Below, one piece after another: positions 8,316 to 16,975 of a stretch of DNA of 64,000 bases. Origin of the DNA: Rhizobiales bacterium GAS188 (GTDB lineage: Bacteria; Pseudomonadota; Alphaproteobacteria; Rhizobiales; Beijerinckiaceae); the NCBI GenBank assembly GCA_900104855.1, contig FNSS01000001.1, positions 4,216,001 through 4,280,000 on the forward strand. Reading direction: 5' to 3'. Made by a program: the position numbers and the translations under genes. Positions within the stretch are counted from its first letter, which is position 1. Every line of letters starts with the position of its first letter. The notes beneath the pieces were generated by a model that made no database searches, was not told where the DNA came from, and was given only the letters and a program-made list of their open reading frames with translations.

Positions 8316-10319
8316 CTATTCGGTGGGGGCGAAGCCGAGCGAACGCAGGGGCTGGACCGCCTTGCCGGAAAAGTGATTGGTGACCGGCTGGGCGGTGGAG
8401 GCTGAGAAGCGTCCGGCCGTCGAAGCGGGCTGGGCGATCGCCTCCTGCGCCGCCTTGGGCAGGGCGGCTTGCACCACGGCGTTCGCGACCTTGATCGAGG
8501 CGATGGCGGGCCGGCGGGCCGGCACGAGCGCCGCCCCGTCGAACAGCGCCGTCAACCCGTCCTTGTCGGGGCTGCGGGGCGCCGCCGCGACGCTGCTCGC
8601 AGGTGCCGCCGCGGTGGGGGACGCCAAGGCGAACTGGACCGGACGCGCCGGCGGCAGCGGGTGATCGAGAGTCACGACCTGCCCGGCAGGATTAGGCTCG
8701 GCCGCCGCGACAGATGCGGTCTCGGCGGGTTGGCCGTCGGGCTTATTTGGCGTCGCCAGGGCAGGTGAGGCCGGAATCGATCCGATCGGCATCTGGTCCG
8801 CCGCGGCAATCGCATTGACGGGCGCGGCTGCGAAAGCCTGCGGACGCACCGGCGGCAAGGGGTGATCGAGTGCGACCAGCTGCCCCGCCTCTTCGGTCGC
8901 GCCTGTTTCGGCGGATGCGTCGAGGGCGAGGCGCGGCTCGGCGGCGTCGAAATTGCCCGGACGCGTTGGCGGCAGCGGAATATCGATGAGAGATGCGACT
9001 TCGGCGAGCGTTTTCGGCCGGCGCGGCGGCAGCGGCGCGAAGGCGGCGATCATCGTGGCCCCGGCCGTCTTGGCGTCATCGTCCTGAGCCGCAGGGGCGG
9101 AGCGCGACGCCACGGTCGTGCCGGTGCGCGCCTCGCCGTTGGAGCGCACAGCGACGGTCGTGCCGGCGTCGGCGGCTCCGCCGGTCGCATTGGGCGAGGT
9201 GTCGCCGCTCAGCGCCCTGAGGAAGCTCGGAAGGCCGGGAGACGGCGCGGCGCTGGCGACCGCCACCGGCTGGGCCTGGTCGCTCGCGGGCGTCGAGCGG
9301 CTGGACGCACCACGGCCACGCACGTTCGCTTGGCCGGTCGTCGCCTGGGTAGTTTGGGCGCCGTACTGTCCTTGCGCCTGCGCCAGCAGGATGGAACGCA
9401 CGCCGGTATCGTCGCTGTTCGTGGGCGCAAGCGAAGCGACCTGCGTCGACTGCCGGCTGGCGGCCGCGCGCGACAAGGTACTGCGGCCGCCGCTCGCGAT
9501 CGCGGAATCTTCGTCCTCATCCGCGCCGCCGAACAAAGCCGCCCACAGGCTCTTGTGGCGGCCGCCCATCTGCTGCGGCTCGGCTTCTGCATAGGCGGCA
9601 TATCCGGCGACCGAGCCGCCGGCGGACAGGATCTCGGCCTTGGCGAGCTCGTAACCCGCGAAAGGATGCCCGTCGGCCGGGATGTGCACCGTCTTGCCGT
9701 CCGGGAACAAACGGGCGAGCTGGTCGCGGGTCATGCGCGGCCAGGCACGCACGCTGCCGGCATCGATATGCACGAAGGGCGAACCCGAAGTCGGGTAGTA
9801 GCCGACGCCGCCGCGCTGCAGCCGCATGGCGATCTCACGCATGCGCGATACCGGCACGTCCGGCAGGAAGGAATCCATCGCCCTGCCGAGCATATGCTGG
9901 CTATGCTCGGCAACCGCGCTCGAGCGGCGGCGCAGCATGGCGTTGGTGTCGGGCGAGCGATAGCCCGAGACCGCATTGAACGGCTCCTGGGAGCCGGTCT
10001 CCTGATGCACTTCCCAGAGAATGTCGAACAGGCGCGGGCTCATCGAGGTCGGCTCGTTGCGGCGCCAGTCGCGCAACAGCCAGCTCAGCTGCTTGATGCC
10101 CTCGGCGTCATAGACGCCATTGCGCTTGAAGGTGACGGTGGCGTTCTCGCTGGTATGGACGTTCAGGATCGAGACAGTGCGGGTATCGCCATTGGCGTCG
10201 GCACTTTCGAGCGAAACCGGTGCCAGAAAAGCAAAGCTCGCCGAGAGCGCGAGGACCAAGCCCGAGATGCGCAACGGCACAACAGTAGCAATCGATCTCG
10301 TTCGCGAGGTCTTTGGCAA
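8316..10319 (-). CDS. DUF882 / YcbK-like peptidase M15 family protein with proline-rich tail
   Basis: A predicted secreted or periplasmic protein of about 667 residues. A hydrophobic segment (LRISGLVLALSASFAFLAP, about 16-34) looks like a signal peptide. The M15-like zinc domain covers about 50-195, with His142 and Asp149 (SQHMLGRAMD) and His184/Asp186 (FVHID). From about residue 200 it becomes low-complexity Ala/Ser/Pro with five P-[LA]-P-x-RP-type motifs (about 430, 450, 490, 556, 602). The start is uncertain: the longest frame begins with TTG at 10319, and a GTG about 14 codons in would give a tighter signal peptide. E. coli ycbK lies next to ycbB; the same pairing occurs here with the L,D-transpeptidase upstream. 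A murein-modifying role is inferred. Confidence 0.85.
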   Translation of the reverse strand: MPKTSRTRSIATVVPLRISGLVLALSASFAFLAPVSLESADANGDTRTVSILNVHTSENATVTFKRNGVYDAEGIKQLSWLLRDWRRNEPTSMSPRLFDILWEVHQETGSQEPFNAVSGYRSPDTNAMLRRRSSAVAEHSQHMLGRAMDSFLPDVPVSRMREIAMRLQRGGVGYYPTSGSPFVHIDAGSVRAWPRMTRDQLARLFPDGKTVHIPADGHPFAGYELAKAEILSAGGSVAGYAAYAEAEPQQMGGRHKSLWAALFGGADEDEDSAIASGGRSTLSRAAASRQSTQVASLAPTNSDDTGVRSILLAQAQGQYGAQTTQATTGQANVRGRGASSRSTPASDQAQPVAVASAAPSPGLPSFLRALSGDTSPNATGGAADAGTTVAVRSNGEARTGTTVASRSAPAAQDDDAKTAGATMIAAFAPLPPRRPKTLAEVASLIDIPLPPTRPGNFDAAEPRLALDASAETGATEEAGQLVALDHPLPPVRPQAFAAAPVNAIAAADQMPIGSIPASPALATPNKPDGQPAETASVAAAEPNPAGQVVTLDHPLPPARPVQFALASPTAAAPASSVAAAPRSPDKDGLTALFDGAALVPARRPAIASIKVANAVVQAALPKAAQEAIAQPASTAGRFSASTAQPVTNHFSGKAVQPLRSLGFAPTE

Positions 10320-10479
10320 AACATATCCCGCTGAATTTGCGATTTCGCCGAGCGGCTCCGAGCCGTTGCGGCCAAGTTTTAGCGTGAATAGTTAACGGAT
10401 TGCAAATCCGCCGATCTTATCCCCCTCATTGCGCCGACCTACGAAGCAATCGTGACGAAAACGTGTCGGAGGCCGTGCT

Positions 10480-10508
10480 TTGCACCGCCGTCTACTTTCG
10501 CGGTGCAA
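10480..10508 (-). terminator. Stem-loop spanning the transpeptidase stop codon
   Basis: The 9-bp arms TTGCACCGC (10480-10488) and GCGGTGCAA (10500-10508) are exact complements around an 11-nt loop that contains the TAG stop of the L,D-transpeptidase gene. There is no T-run, so termination is only a possibility; it may instead protect the mRNA 3' end. The rest of the gap 10320-10479 holds nothing else I recognise. Confidence 0.4.
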
Positions 10509-12276
10509 GAGCCGCTTCGAGGCGCGTATCGAGCCCGTAGATGTCGCCGAAGCGCTGCAGATTGCCCTCGGCATTCGCCGCAAGCGTGAAATAGGCCAAA
10601 TGAACGGGCAATTGCACCGGCAGATTGATGGTGCGCTCACCCCCGCCGATCATCTTCTCGATGCGCTTCTCGGGCCAGATGGCGGCGTCATTGAGCACAT
10701 ATTCGGCCAATTTGAAGGGCTGATCGACGCGCACGCAGCCATGGCTGAAGGCCCGGCTCGCACTGGAGAACAGGCCGCGCGAGGGCGTATCGTGCAGATA
10801 GACCGAATGGTCGTTGGGGAACATGAATTTGATCCGGCCGAGCGCATTGCGCTCTCCCGGCGGCTGGCGGATCGAGATCTGGCTGCCGCGGCGCACCACC
10901 ACATAGCCTTGCCGCTCGGCGTAGAGCGGGTCATCGGCGAGCTTGGGCAGGAACTCCTTCTTCAGGATGGAAGGCGGAATGTACCAGGAGGGGTTCACCA
11001 CCAGGAACTTCATTTCGCCCGAGAAGATCGGCGTCGGCGAGGTGGGCTTGCCGACGATCACCCGCGCTTCATGCGCCAGCACGCCGTGATTGATGTAGCG
11101 CAGCGCGAATGCGGGCACATTGACGAGGATATAGCGGTCGCCGAGCTCGGGTGGCAGCCAGCGCCAACGCTCCATATTGGCGATGATGTCGGCTTCGACC
11201 CGCTTCGGCGGCAGGGCCGATACGGCGCGCTTGGCGGCCTGATCGAGCGGCGAGCCGCGCCGCCCCTTCACCGCCTCGGGCGAAACCGAGGCGAGTTGCG
11301 CATCTCCCGCGCCTTCGGTCTTCGCGGGCGAAGGCGCGATCATCTCGGCGCGCAGCTTGGCAAGCGCGCTGCGCAGATTGACGTAACCATCGGCATGCGG
11401 GTTGAAGGCCATGAGCGCCAAGCTCGCATCCGGGGCCCGGGTCAACGTGTCGAGGACCGTTTCGGCCTCGGGCAAGGCGAGCCGGGGAGTGATCAGGGCG
11501 GAGATGCGGGCCGGATTGACCCGGGCGCCGCGTGCGTCGCGTGCATAAGCGAGCGCCGCAGCCGAGATGCGCCACTCCGAATCGGCCACATCCTCGGGGC
11601 GCTGCGAGGCAATAGGCGTCGCGGCGGCTGCATAATCATCGGGGTCCAGCCCCTCTTCGGCCGCATGCGTCAGCCGATCGAGCACGGCGAGTGCGGCAGG
11701 CGTCGGCACGCCGTCGACATGCCAGAGCGGCTTGAAGCCGCGCTTGTCGTAATAGGCCTCGAGCGCCTGGCGCTCAGGCTTGCCGAGCCGCACGAACAGG
11801 GCGCCGGCCGATGCCTTGGCGAAAGCCGCCCGCATGATATCGGGCGTGTGATCCTCGGCCGCGACAACGGGCGGCTGCGGAGCAAGCGGCGCGGCCCCGG
11901 CGGCGGGCGCCGCGGGCTGTGGCGGGACGCCGGATGCATCGGCGGGCGACGCGGGCGTCACGGCGCCGGGTTTTTCGTTCGCGCGCCCATCGAGGCCCGA
12001 AATCGGTGGCGGATAGGGCGGCAGCGGCAGGTCGGTGCCGATTGGGGCCGAATCGGTCGTCGCTGCAGCGCGGGCGGCCGCATTGTTGGTGTGGCTAAGG
12101 ACGGTTTCGCCGATCCAGCGGGCGGTCGCGGACCAATCACCGGCGCGCGCCGGGAGCCCGGCCCCGATCAGAATCGGGAGGCTGAGGCAAGCCACGGCGA
12201 AATAAGCCACGGCGAAGCCTCTACGAGGCGCCGGACGACGACAGTCGATCTCGCGCAACATCCGATCAGCGTCCAT
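10492..12276 (-). CDS. L,D-transpeptidase, YcbB/LdtD-like
   Basis: A 594-residue envelope enzyme forming 3-3 peptidoglycan crosslinks. An N-terminal membrane segment (about 20-45, FAVAYFAVACLSLPILIGAG) is followed by an Ala/Pro-rich linker, a YcbB-type scaffold/peptidoglycan-binding region (about 150-340) and the YkuD domain with the catalytic SHGCVRV motif around residues 510-516. The motif WRWLPPELGDRYILVNVP is the conserved lead-in to the YcbB catalytic domain. It precedes the YcbK-like gene on the same strand (172 bp), with a sigma-54-type response regulator 104 bp upstream. ATG start at 12276. Confidence 0.93.
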   Translation of the reverse strand: MDADRMLREIDCRRPAPRRGFAVAYFAVACLSLPILIGAGLPARAGDWSATARWIGETVLSHTNNAAARAAATTDSAPIGTDLPLPPYPPPISGLDGRANEKPGAVTPASPADASGVPPQPAAPAAGAAPLAPQPPVVAAEDHTPDIMRAAFAKASAGALFVRLGKPERQALEAYYDKRGFKPLWHVDGVPTPAALAVLDRLTHAAEEGLDPDDYAAAATPIASQRPEDVADSEWRISAAALAYARDARGARVNPARISALITPRLALPEAETVLDTLTRAPDASLALMAFNPHADGYVNLRSALAKLRAEMIAPSPAKTEGAGDAQLASVSPEAVKGRRGSPLDQAAKRAVSALPPKRVEADIIANMERWRWLPPELGDRYILVNVPAFALRYINHGVLAHEARVIVGKPTSPTPIFSGEMKFLVVNPSWYIPPSILKKEFLPKLADDPLYAERQGYVVVRRGSQISIRQPPGERNALGRIKFMFPNDHSVYLHDTPSRGLFSSASRAFSHGCVRVDQPFKLAEYVLNDAAIWPEKRIEKMIGGGERTINLPVQLPVHLAYFTLAANAEGNLQRFGDIYGLDTRLEAALAPRK

Positions 12277-12380
12277 ATGATGGCGGCCTCGGGCGCAACA
12301 TCCACGCGGATCAGGCGGATTTCAAGAGGATGCCCGGGCGTTTTGGGTCAATTCCGCGCGATTTCGCGCAGGTGTTGCCT

Positions 12381-13874
12381 TCATGCCGCGTCGGATACGT
12401 CCGGCGCCGCCGCTCCGTCATCGAGTCCATATTGCTTGAGCTTGCGGTACAAGGTGGAGCGGCCGATCTTCAGCCGCCGCGCGACCTCGGTCAAATGTCC
12501 GCGATAATGCGATTTCGCGAAGCGGATGATATCGGCTTCGAGCTCCTCGATATCGCGGATGTCGCCATGCTCGTCGAGGAGCTTGAGCACGTTGGGGTCG
12601 CGCACCTCGACGCGCACGGTCTCAGGCGGACGCTCCGTGAGCGCCTGCGGTGTGTCCGTCCGGATCGGCGGGACCCTGACGGAGAATCCCTGGACCTGCG
12701 CCGCGATCTGCGGCAGCTCGGCCACGGTGATCTCGTCCGTATCGCTCAGCACCACGGCACGGAACACTGCATTTTCGAGCTGGCGGACATTGCCCGGCCA
12801 GTCGAAGCTGGTGATCAGCGACATGGCTTCGGCCGAAAAGCCGCGAATGCGCTTCTTCTCGCTTGCCGCGAAGTGAGCCAGGAAAGCTCTGGCGAGGTCC
12901 GGCACGTCCTCGCGCCTTCCGCGCAGCGGGGGGATGCCGATCGGAAACACGTTCAGCCGATAGAAGAGGTCTTCGCGGAAGCGGCCCTGGCGCACGAGGT
13001 CGATGAGGTTGCGATTCGTGGCCGAGATGATGCGGACATCGACCTTGACGGTCTTGCGGCCGCCGACCGGGTCGACCTCGCCGTGCTGGATGGCGCGCAA
13101 CAGCTTAGCCTGGGCGGCGAGCGGCAATTCGCCGATCTCGTCGAGGAAGAGCGTGCCGCCATTCGCCTCGACGAATTTGCCGGCATGCTTCTCGGTGGCG
13201 CCGGTGAAGGCGCCTTTCTCATGCCCGAACAACAGGGATTCGACGAGATTTTCCGGAATGGCGCCGCAATTGACGGTGACGAAGGCCTTGCCGCGCCGGT
13301 CGCTCGCGCCCTGGATGGCGCGCGCCACGAGCTCCTTGCCGACCCCCGATTCGCCTTCGATCAGCACCGGAATGGTGGATTTCGCCGTCCGTTCGCCGAG
13401 CCGGATGACGCGCGCCATCTCGGGGCTCTTGGTGACGAGGTCCTTGAAGGTGAGGCTGTTGCTGGCTTGCCGGCTGATGCGCCGCACCTCGCTTTCGAGC
13501 GCGTCGACCTTGAGCGCGTTCTTGATCGACACCTGCAGGCGCTCGGCGCCCACCGGCTTCACCACAAAATCGGCGGCGCCGGCCCGCATGGCCGAGATGA
13601 CGGTGTCGATCGAGCCATGCGCCGTCTGTACGATCACGGGCTTGCCGACGCCGCGTTCGCGCATCTCCGCAAGCACGCACATGCCGTCGAGGTCCGGCAT
13701 GACCAGGTCGAGCACCACGATGTCGATATCCTCGGCGCGCGGGCCGGATAGCTGGGCCAAGGCCTCGGCGCCATCGGCGGCGATCACGGGATCGTAGCCG
13801 AAGCGGCGGACCATCGCTTCGAGCAGGCGTCGCTGGACGGGGTCATCGTCCACAAGCAAAATCGTGTGAGGCAT
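12381..13874 (-). CDS. Sigma-54-dependent response regulator (NtrC class)
   Basis: A 497-residue regulator. The receiver domain (1-120) has acidic residues DDD at 9-11 and phospho-acceptor Asp56. The AAA+ domain has Walker A GESGVGKE (174-181) and an intact GAFTGA loop (221-226), so it should contact sigma-54. A C-terminal Fis-type helix-turn-helix (LTEVARRLKIGRSTLYRKL, about 460-478) completes it. I start at the ATG giving MPHTILLVDDD; a 15-codon N-terminal extension is possible but atypical. No cognate kinase gene is adjacent. It is divergent from pepF, and an 18-bp palindrome at 13943-13960 lies about 70 bp upstream, a candidate autoregulatory site. Targets may include the downstream cell-wall genes (inference). 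Confidence 0.93.
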   Translation of the reverse strand: MPHTILLVDDDPVQRRLLEAMVRRFGYDPVIAADGAEALAQLSGPRAEDIDIVVLDLVMPDLDGMCVLAEMRERGVGKPVIVQTAHGSIDTVISAMRAGAADFVVKPVGAERLQVSIKNALKVDALESEVRRISRQASNSLTFKDLVTKSPEMARVIRLGERTAKSTIPVLIEGESGVGKELVARAIQGASDRRGKAFVTVNCGAIPENLVESLLFGHEKGAFTGATEKHAGKFVEANGGTLFLDEIGELPLAAQAKLLRAIQHGEVDPVGGRKTVKVDVRIISATNRNLIDLVRQGRFREDLFYRLNVFPIGIPPLRGRREDVPDLARAFLAHFAASEKKRIRGFSAEAMSLITSFDWPGNVRQLENAVFRAVVLSDTDEITVAELPQIAAQVQGFSVRVPPIRTDTPQALTERPPETVRVEVRDPNVLKLLDEHGDIRDIEELEADIIRFAKSHYRGHLTEVARRLKIGRSTLYRKLKQYGLDDGAAAPDVSDAA

Positions 13875-13942
13875 CGGGCTCCGCAGCGTCAGCTGGTGTG
13901 GCATTCCGTTTCGGGACAATCCTGCTACGTCGCGGTAAAGGC

Positions 13943-13960
13943 ACGATTAACGCTAATCGT
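13943..13960. promoter_or_regulatory. 18-bp palindrome in the response regulator/pepF divergent region
   Basis: ACGATTA-acgc-TAATCGT is a perfect 7-bp inverted repeat in an otherwise GC-rich gap, 69-86 bp upstream of the response-regulator start. Its length and location suit a dimeric regulator's operator. The binding protein is unknown. Confidence 0.45.
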
Positions 13961-14045
13961 CGCACTCGCCCCGATGGCGCTCCCCTCCTCTTGTGTTGAA
14001 CAGGCGGCGGCTCCGGGCGATATGAGGGCCAGGCGAGACCAAAGA

Positions 14046-14110
14046 TTCGCAGCTCAGCCAGACTTCGCAGTCCAGCCAGGCTCGCTACCAAGCCAGATTT
14101 CGCAACCAAG
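14046..14110. repeat. Imperfect 17-18-bp tandem repeat upstream of pepF
   Basis: Units begin TTCGCAG(C/T)...AGCCAG at 14046, 14064, about 14082 (degenerate) and 14099, running directly into the pepF start codon. They share CAGCCAGRC/TTCGCA blocks. Because they fill the leader immediately before the start, they may affect ribosome access. The rest of 13875-14045 holds only the palindrome above. Confidence 0.7.
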
Positions 14111-14113
14111 GTG

Positions 14114-15991
14114 ATGATCGTGCCGAGACTGAACATTGCGAGCCGCAGCGGATCCGCCATCGGCCACGCCCAAGCTGCCTCGGCGAATGACGCGGCGCTC
14201 GCCGCCAAGAGCGGCCTCGGCGCGCTGCCCGAATGGAACCTCGCCGATCTCTACCCGGCCATGGACGCACCGGAATTCCAGCGCGACCTCGCTCTCGTGG
14301 CGCAGGAATGCAAGGATTTCGCGGCTGCCTACCAGGGCAAGCTCGCCGATGTGCTCGCCGACAAGAAGGCCAGCGCCGCTCTGAACGCCGCGATCGCGCG
14401 TTATGAGCGGATCGACGAGCTGATGGGCCGCCTGATGTCCTATGCGGGGCTCGTCTATGCGGGCGATACCAGCGATCCCGCCCGCGCCAAGCTCTATGGC
14501 GACACGCAGGAGCGCCTGACGACGGCCGGCACCGATATCCTGTTCTTCCAGCTCGAGCTCAACCAGCTCGACGCCAAGACACTGGCCAAGGCCGCCGCCA
14601 AGGCGCCTTTGTCCCATTACCGGCCCTGGCTCGAGGATATAAGGCGCGAGAAGCCCCATCAGCTCGAGGACAAGCTCGAGCGTCTCTTCCTCGAGAAATC
14701 GGTCAGCGGCGCCTCGGCCTGGAACCGCTTATTCGACGAGACCATGGCGGCGCTGCGCTTCGATCTCGACGGCGAAGAGCTGACGCTCGAGCCGACCCTC
14801 AACAAATTGCAGGACAGCGACCCCAAGTTGCGCAAGCGCGCAGCCGAGGCGTTGGCCAAGGTGTTCAAGGAGAATCTGCGCGTTTTCACGCTGATCACCA
14901 ATACGCTCGCCAAGGATAAGGACATCTCGGATCGCTGGCGCGGCTTCGCCGATGTCGCCGATGCCCGTCACCTCTCCAACCGCGTCGAGCCGGAAGTGGT
15001 CGCGGCCTTGGTCGCGGCGGTGCGCGCCGCCTATCCGCGCCTGTCACACCGTTATTACAAGCTGAAGGCGCGCTGGTTCGGCCGCGAGGAGCTCGATTTC
15101 TGGGACCGCAACGCCCCTTTGCCGAAGGTCGAAAACCGCACCATCGGCTGGGAGGAGGCCAAGGATACGGTGCTATCGGCCTATGCGGGCTTCGCGCCGC
15201 AAATGGCCGAGATCGCCCAGACCTTCTTCGACAAGCGCTGGATCGATGCGCCGGTGCGGCCCGGCAAGGCGCCCGGCGCTTTCGCGCATCCGACAGTGCC
15301 GTCCGTACATCCTTATGTGCTGCTCAACTATCAGGGCAAGCCGCGCGACGTGATGACGCTTGCCCATGAGCTTGGCCATGGCGTGCATCAGGTGCTGGCG
15401 GCACCGAACGGTGCCCTGATGGCGCCGACGCCGCTGACGCTCGCCGAGACCGCCTCGGTGTTCGGCGAGATGCTGACCTTCCGCAAGCTGCTCGGCGAGA
15501 CCACCGACAAGGCACAGCGCAAGGTGATGCTGGCCCAGAAGGTCGAGGACATGATCAACACGGTCGTGCGCCAGATCGCCTTCTATTCCTTCGAGCGCGA
15601 GGTGCATGGCAAGCGCAAATCGGGCGAGCTCACCGCCGATCAGCTCTGCGCCACCTGGATGGAGGTGCAGGGCGAGAGCCTCGGCCCGGCCATTCGCCTC
15701 GGGCCGGGCTATGAGAGCTTCTGGACCTATATCCCGCACTTCATCCATTCGCCCTTCTACGTTTACGCCTATGCGTTCGGCGATTGCCTGGTGAACTCGC
15801 TCTACGCCGTCTACGAGAAGGCGCATTCGGGCTTCGCCGAGGCCTATTTCGACATGCTGAAAGCTGGCGGCACCAAGCATCACGGCGAGCTGCTGAAGCC
15901 ATTCGGCCTCGACGCGCATGATCCGGCCTTCTGGGAGGCGGGCCTGTCGCTGATCGAGCGCATGATCGTCGAGCTCGAAGGCATGGAATAG
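14114..15991 (+). CDS. pepF: Oligoendopeptidase F (M3 family metallopeptidase)
   Basis: A cytosolic zinc oligopeptidase of 625 residues, close to the usual size of M3B PepF. The HExxH motif lies in AHELGHGVHQ (His418, Glu419, His422 counting from this ATG). The third ligand glutamate is in LAETASVFGEM about 25 residues downstream, as expected for the family. Residues near the N-terminus (LPEWNLADLYPAMD) match the typical PepF opening. A GTG one codon upstream (14111) is an alternative start; neither has a well-spaced Shine-Dalgarno, since AAGG sits only 2 nt before the ATG. It is monocistronic; a small GGCCCG/CGGGCC hairpin (15995-16008) follows the stop. Confidence 0.93.
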   Translation: MIVPRLNIASRSGSAIGHAQAASANDAALAAKSGLGALPEWNLADLYPAMDAPEFQRDLALVAQECKDFAAAYQGKLADVLADKKASAALNAAIARYERIDELMGRLMSYAGLVYAGDTSDPARAKLYGDTQERLTTAGTDILFFQLELNQLDAKTLAKAAAKAPLSHYRPWLEDIRREKPHQLEDKLERLFLEKSVSGASAWNRLFDETMAALRFDLDGEELTLEPTLNKLQDSDPKLRKRAAEALAKVFKENLRVFTLITNTLAKDKDISDRWRGFADVADARHLSNRVEPEVVAALVAAVRAAYPRLSHRYYKLKARWFGREELDFWDRNAPLPKVENRTIGWEEAKDTVLSAYAGFAPQMAEIAQTFFDKRWIDAPVRPGKAPGAFAHPTVPSVHPYVLLNYQGKPRDVMTLAHELGHGVHQVLAAPNGALMAPTPLTLAETASVFGEMLTFRKLLGETTDKAQRKVMLAQKVEDMINTVVRQIAFYSFEREVHGKRKSGELTADQLCATWMEVQGESLGPAIRLGPGYESFWTYIPHFIHSPFYVYAYAFGDCLVNSLYAVYEKAHSGFAEAYFDMLKAGGTKHHGELLKPFGLDAHDPAFWEAGLSLIERMIVELEGME

Positions 15992-16119
15992 GGAGGCCCG
16001 CACGGGCCGCCCCGGCACTTAGGGGCAGCGATTTCGCCCGTTGAGGCTACCATCACCCCTCATGTCGTGTTATACATTTTGTTGAACGAGCAATGCTGCT
16101 GGCTCGAGAGGAGGCAGCC

Positions 16120-16380
16120 GTGAACGAAGCTCCGCGCGATGCCGAGAGTGAGACGACCGTGCTGCAGGTCCGGCGTATCGGCAATTCGGTCGGATTGATC
16201 CTGCCAAAGGAGCTCCTCGCCCGCCTTAGGCTGAAGGAGGGGGACAAGCTCTATGTCGTTGAGCAGGCCGAGAGCGGGTTCAAGCTCAGCCCCTATGACG
16301 AGAAGCATGCCAAGGCCATGACGATAGCGAGGCGCGTCATGCGCGAGTACCGGGATACCTTTCGGGCCCTCGCCAAGTGA
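16120..16380 (+). CDS. AbrB/MazE/SpoVT-family antitoxin
   Basis: A small 86-residue protein with a swapped-hairpin AbrB-like DNA-binding domain (VLQVRRIGNSVGLILPKEL, about residues 15-33, then LRLKEGDKLYVVE). The GTG at 16120 is chosen because GAGGAGG lies 6 bp upstream; an in-frame ATG at 16093 lacks such a site. A TATACA at 16071-16076 could be a -10 element. It directly precedes the Doc-like toxin and would act as antitoxin and autorepressor. Doc is classically paired with Phd; pairing with an AbrB-type antitoxin is less common. The stop region is repeated downstream in 14-15-bp units. Confidence 0.88.
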   Translation: MNEAPRDAESETTVLQVRRIGNSVGLILPKELLARLRLKEGDKLYVVEQAESGFKLSPYDEKHAKAMTIARRVMREYRDTFRALAK

Positions 16381-16451
16381 ATCACGCCAAATTGAGCCTC
16401 ACCAAGTGAGTCTCACCAAGCACATCTCACCAACCGAATCTCACCGCGGGT
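16367..16451 (+). repeat. 14-15-bp tandem repeat starting at the antitoxin stop codon
   Basis: Six degenerate units, aligned on (G/A)CCAA at about 16372, 16386, 16401, 16415, 16429 and 16443, begin with the last codons of the antitoxin (CTCGCCAAGTGA) and fill nearly all of the gap to the toxin. The first three units carry TGA (16378, 16393, 16407). It looks like repeated duplication of the gene's 3' end, with later divergence. Confidence 0.8.
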
Positions 16452-16461
16452 TTCGCGCCAG

Positions 16462-16869
16462 GTGAAGGAGCCCGTTTGGCTCGACCTTCGTGATGTCATC
16501 GATATGCATGGCGAGCAGCTCTCTGTGTTCGGCGGCCCCGCCGGCATCCGTGATGTCGGCCTGCTCGAATCGGCGATCAATCGACCGGTCCATCGGTGGC
16601 ATTACGGCAGTACCGATCTCGCGGAACTCGCGGCCGCGTACGCCTTCGGCCTGGCGCGCAATCACGCCTTCGTGGACGGGAACAAGCCCATCGCCTTCCA
16701 GGCCATGATGGTGTTCTTGCGCATCAACGATGCGGCTTTCGCGCCGCCCCCGCCCGAGGCCACCGCAATCACGCTCGGCCTTGCGGCCGGCGAAGTGAGC
16801 GAGGAGAATCTCGCTCGCTGGATCAGGGATAATTGGCCGGGTAATCGGGGCTCGCGGGAAAGTTTATGA
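16462..16869 (+). CDS. doc: Doc-family toxin (death-on-curing, Fic fold)
   Basis: A 135-residue Fic-fold protein of Doc size. The catalytic loop reads HAFVDGNKPIAF, with His68, Phe70, Asp72, Asn74 and Lys75. Doc phosphorylates EF-Tu, and its motif normally continues Asn-Lys-Arg; here Arg is replaced by Pro76. The upstream segment GIRDVGLLESAINRP and HYGSTDLAELAAAY is typical of Doc proteins. GTG start at 16462 with no obvious Shine-Dalgarno, so translation may depend on ribosomes finishing the antitoxin 82 bp upstream across the tandem repeat. The Arg-to-Pro change may weaken activity, so a degenerate toxin is possible. Confidence 0.87.
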   Translation: MKEPVWLDLRDVIDMHGEQLSVFGGPAGIRDVGLLESAINRPVHRWHYGSTDLAELAAAYAFGLARNHAFVDGNKPIAFQAMMVFLRINDAAFAPPPPEATAITLGLAAGEVSEENLARWIRDNWPGNRGSRESL

Positions 16870-16975
16870 AAGCCTGTGGCGTAAGCAGCCTGTCGAACCC
16901 ATCTTCGGAGGGCCCGATTTTCGAAGATTTGAGTCACCTGCCCCATATGCCTGACATGCCTCGGCGGAAATCAGC

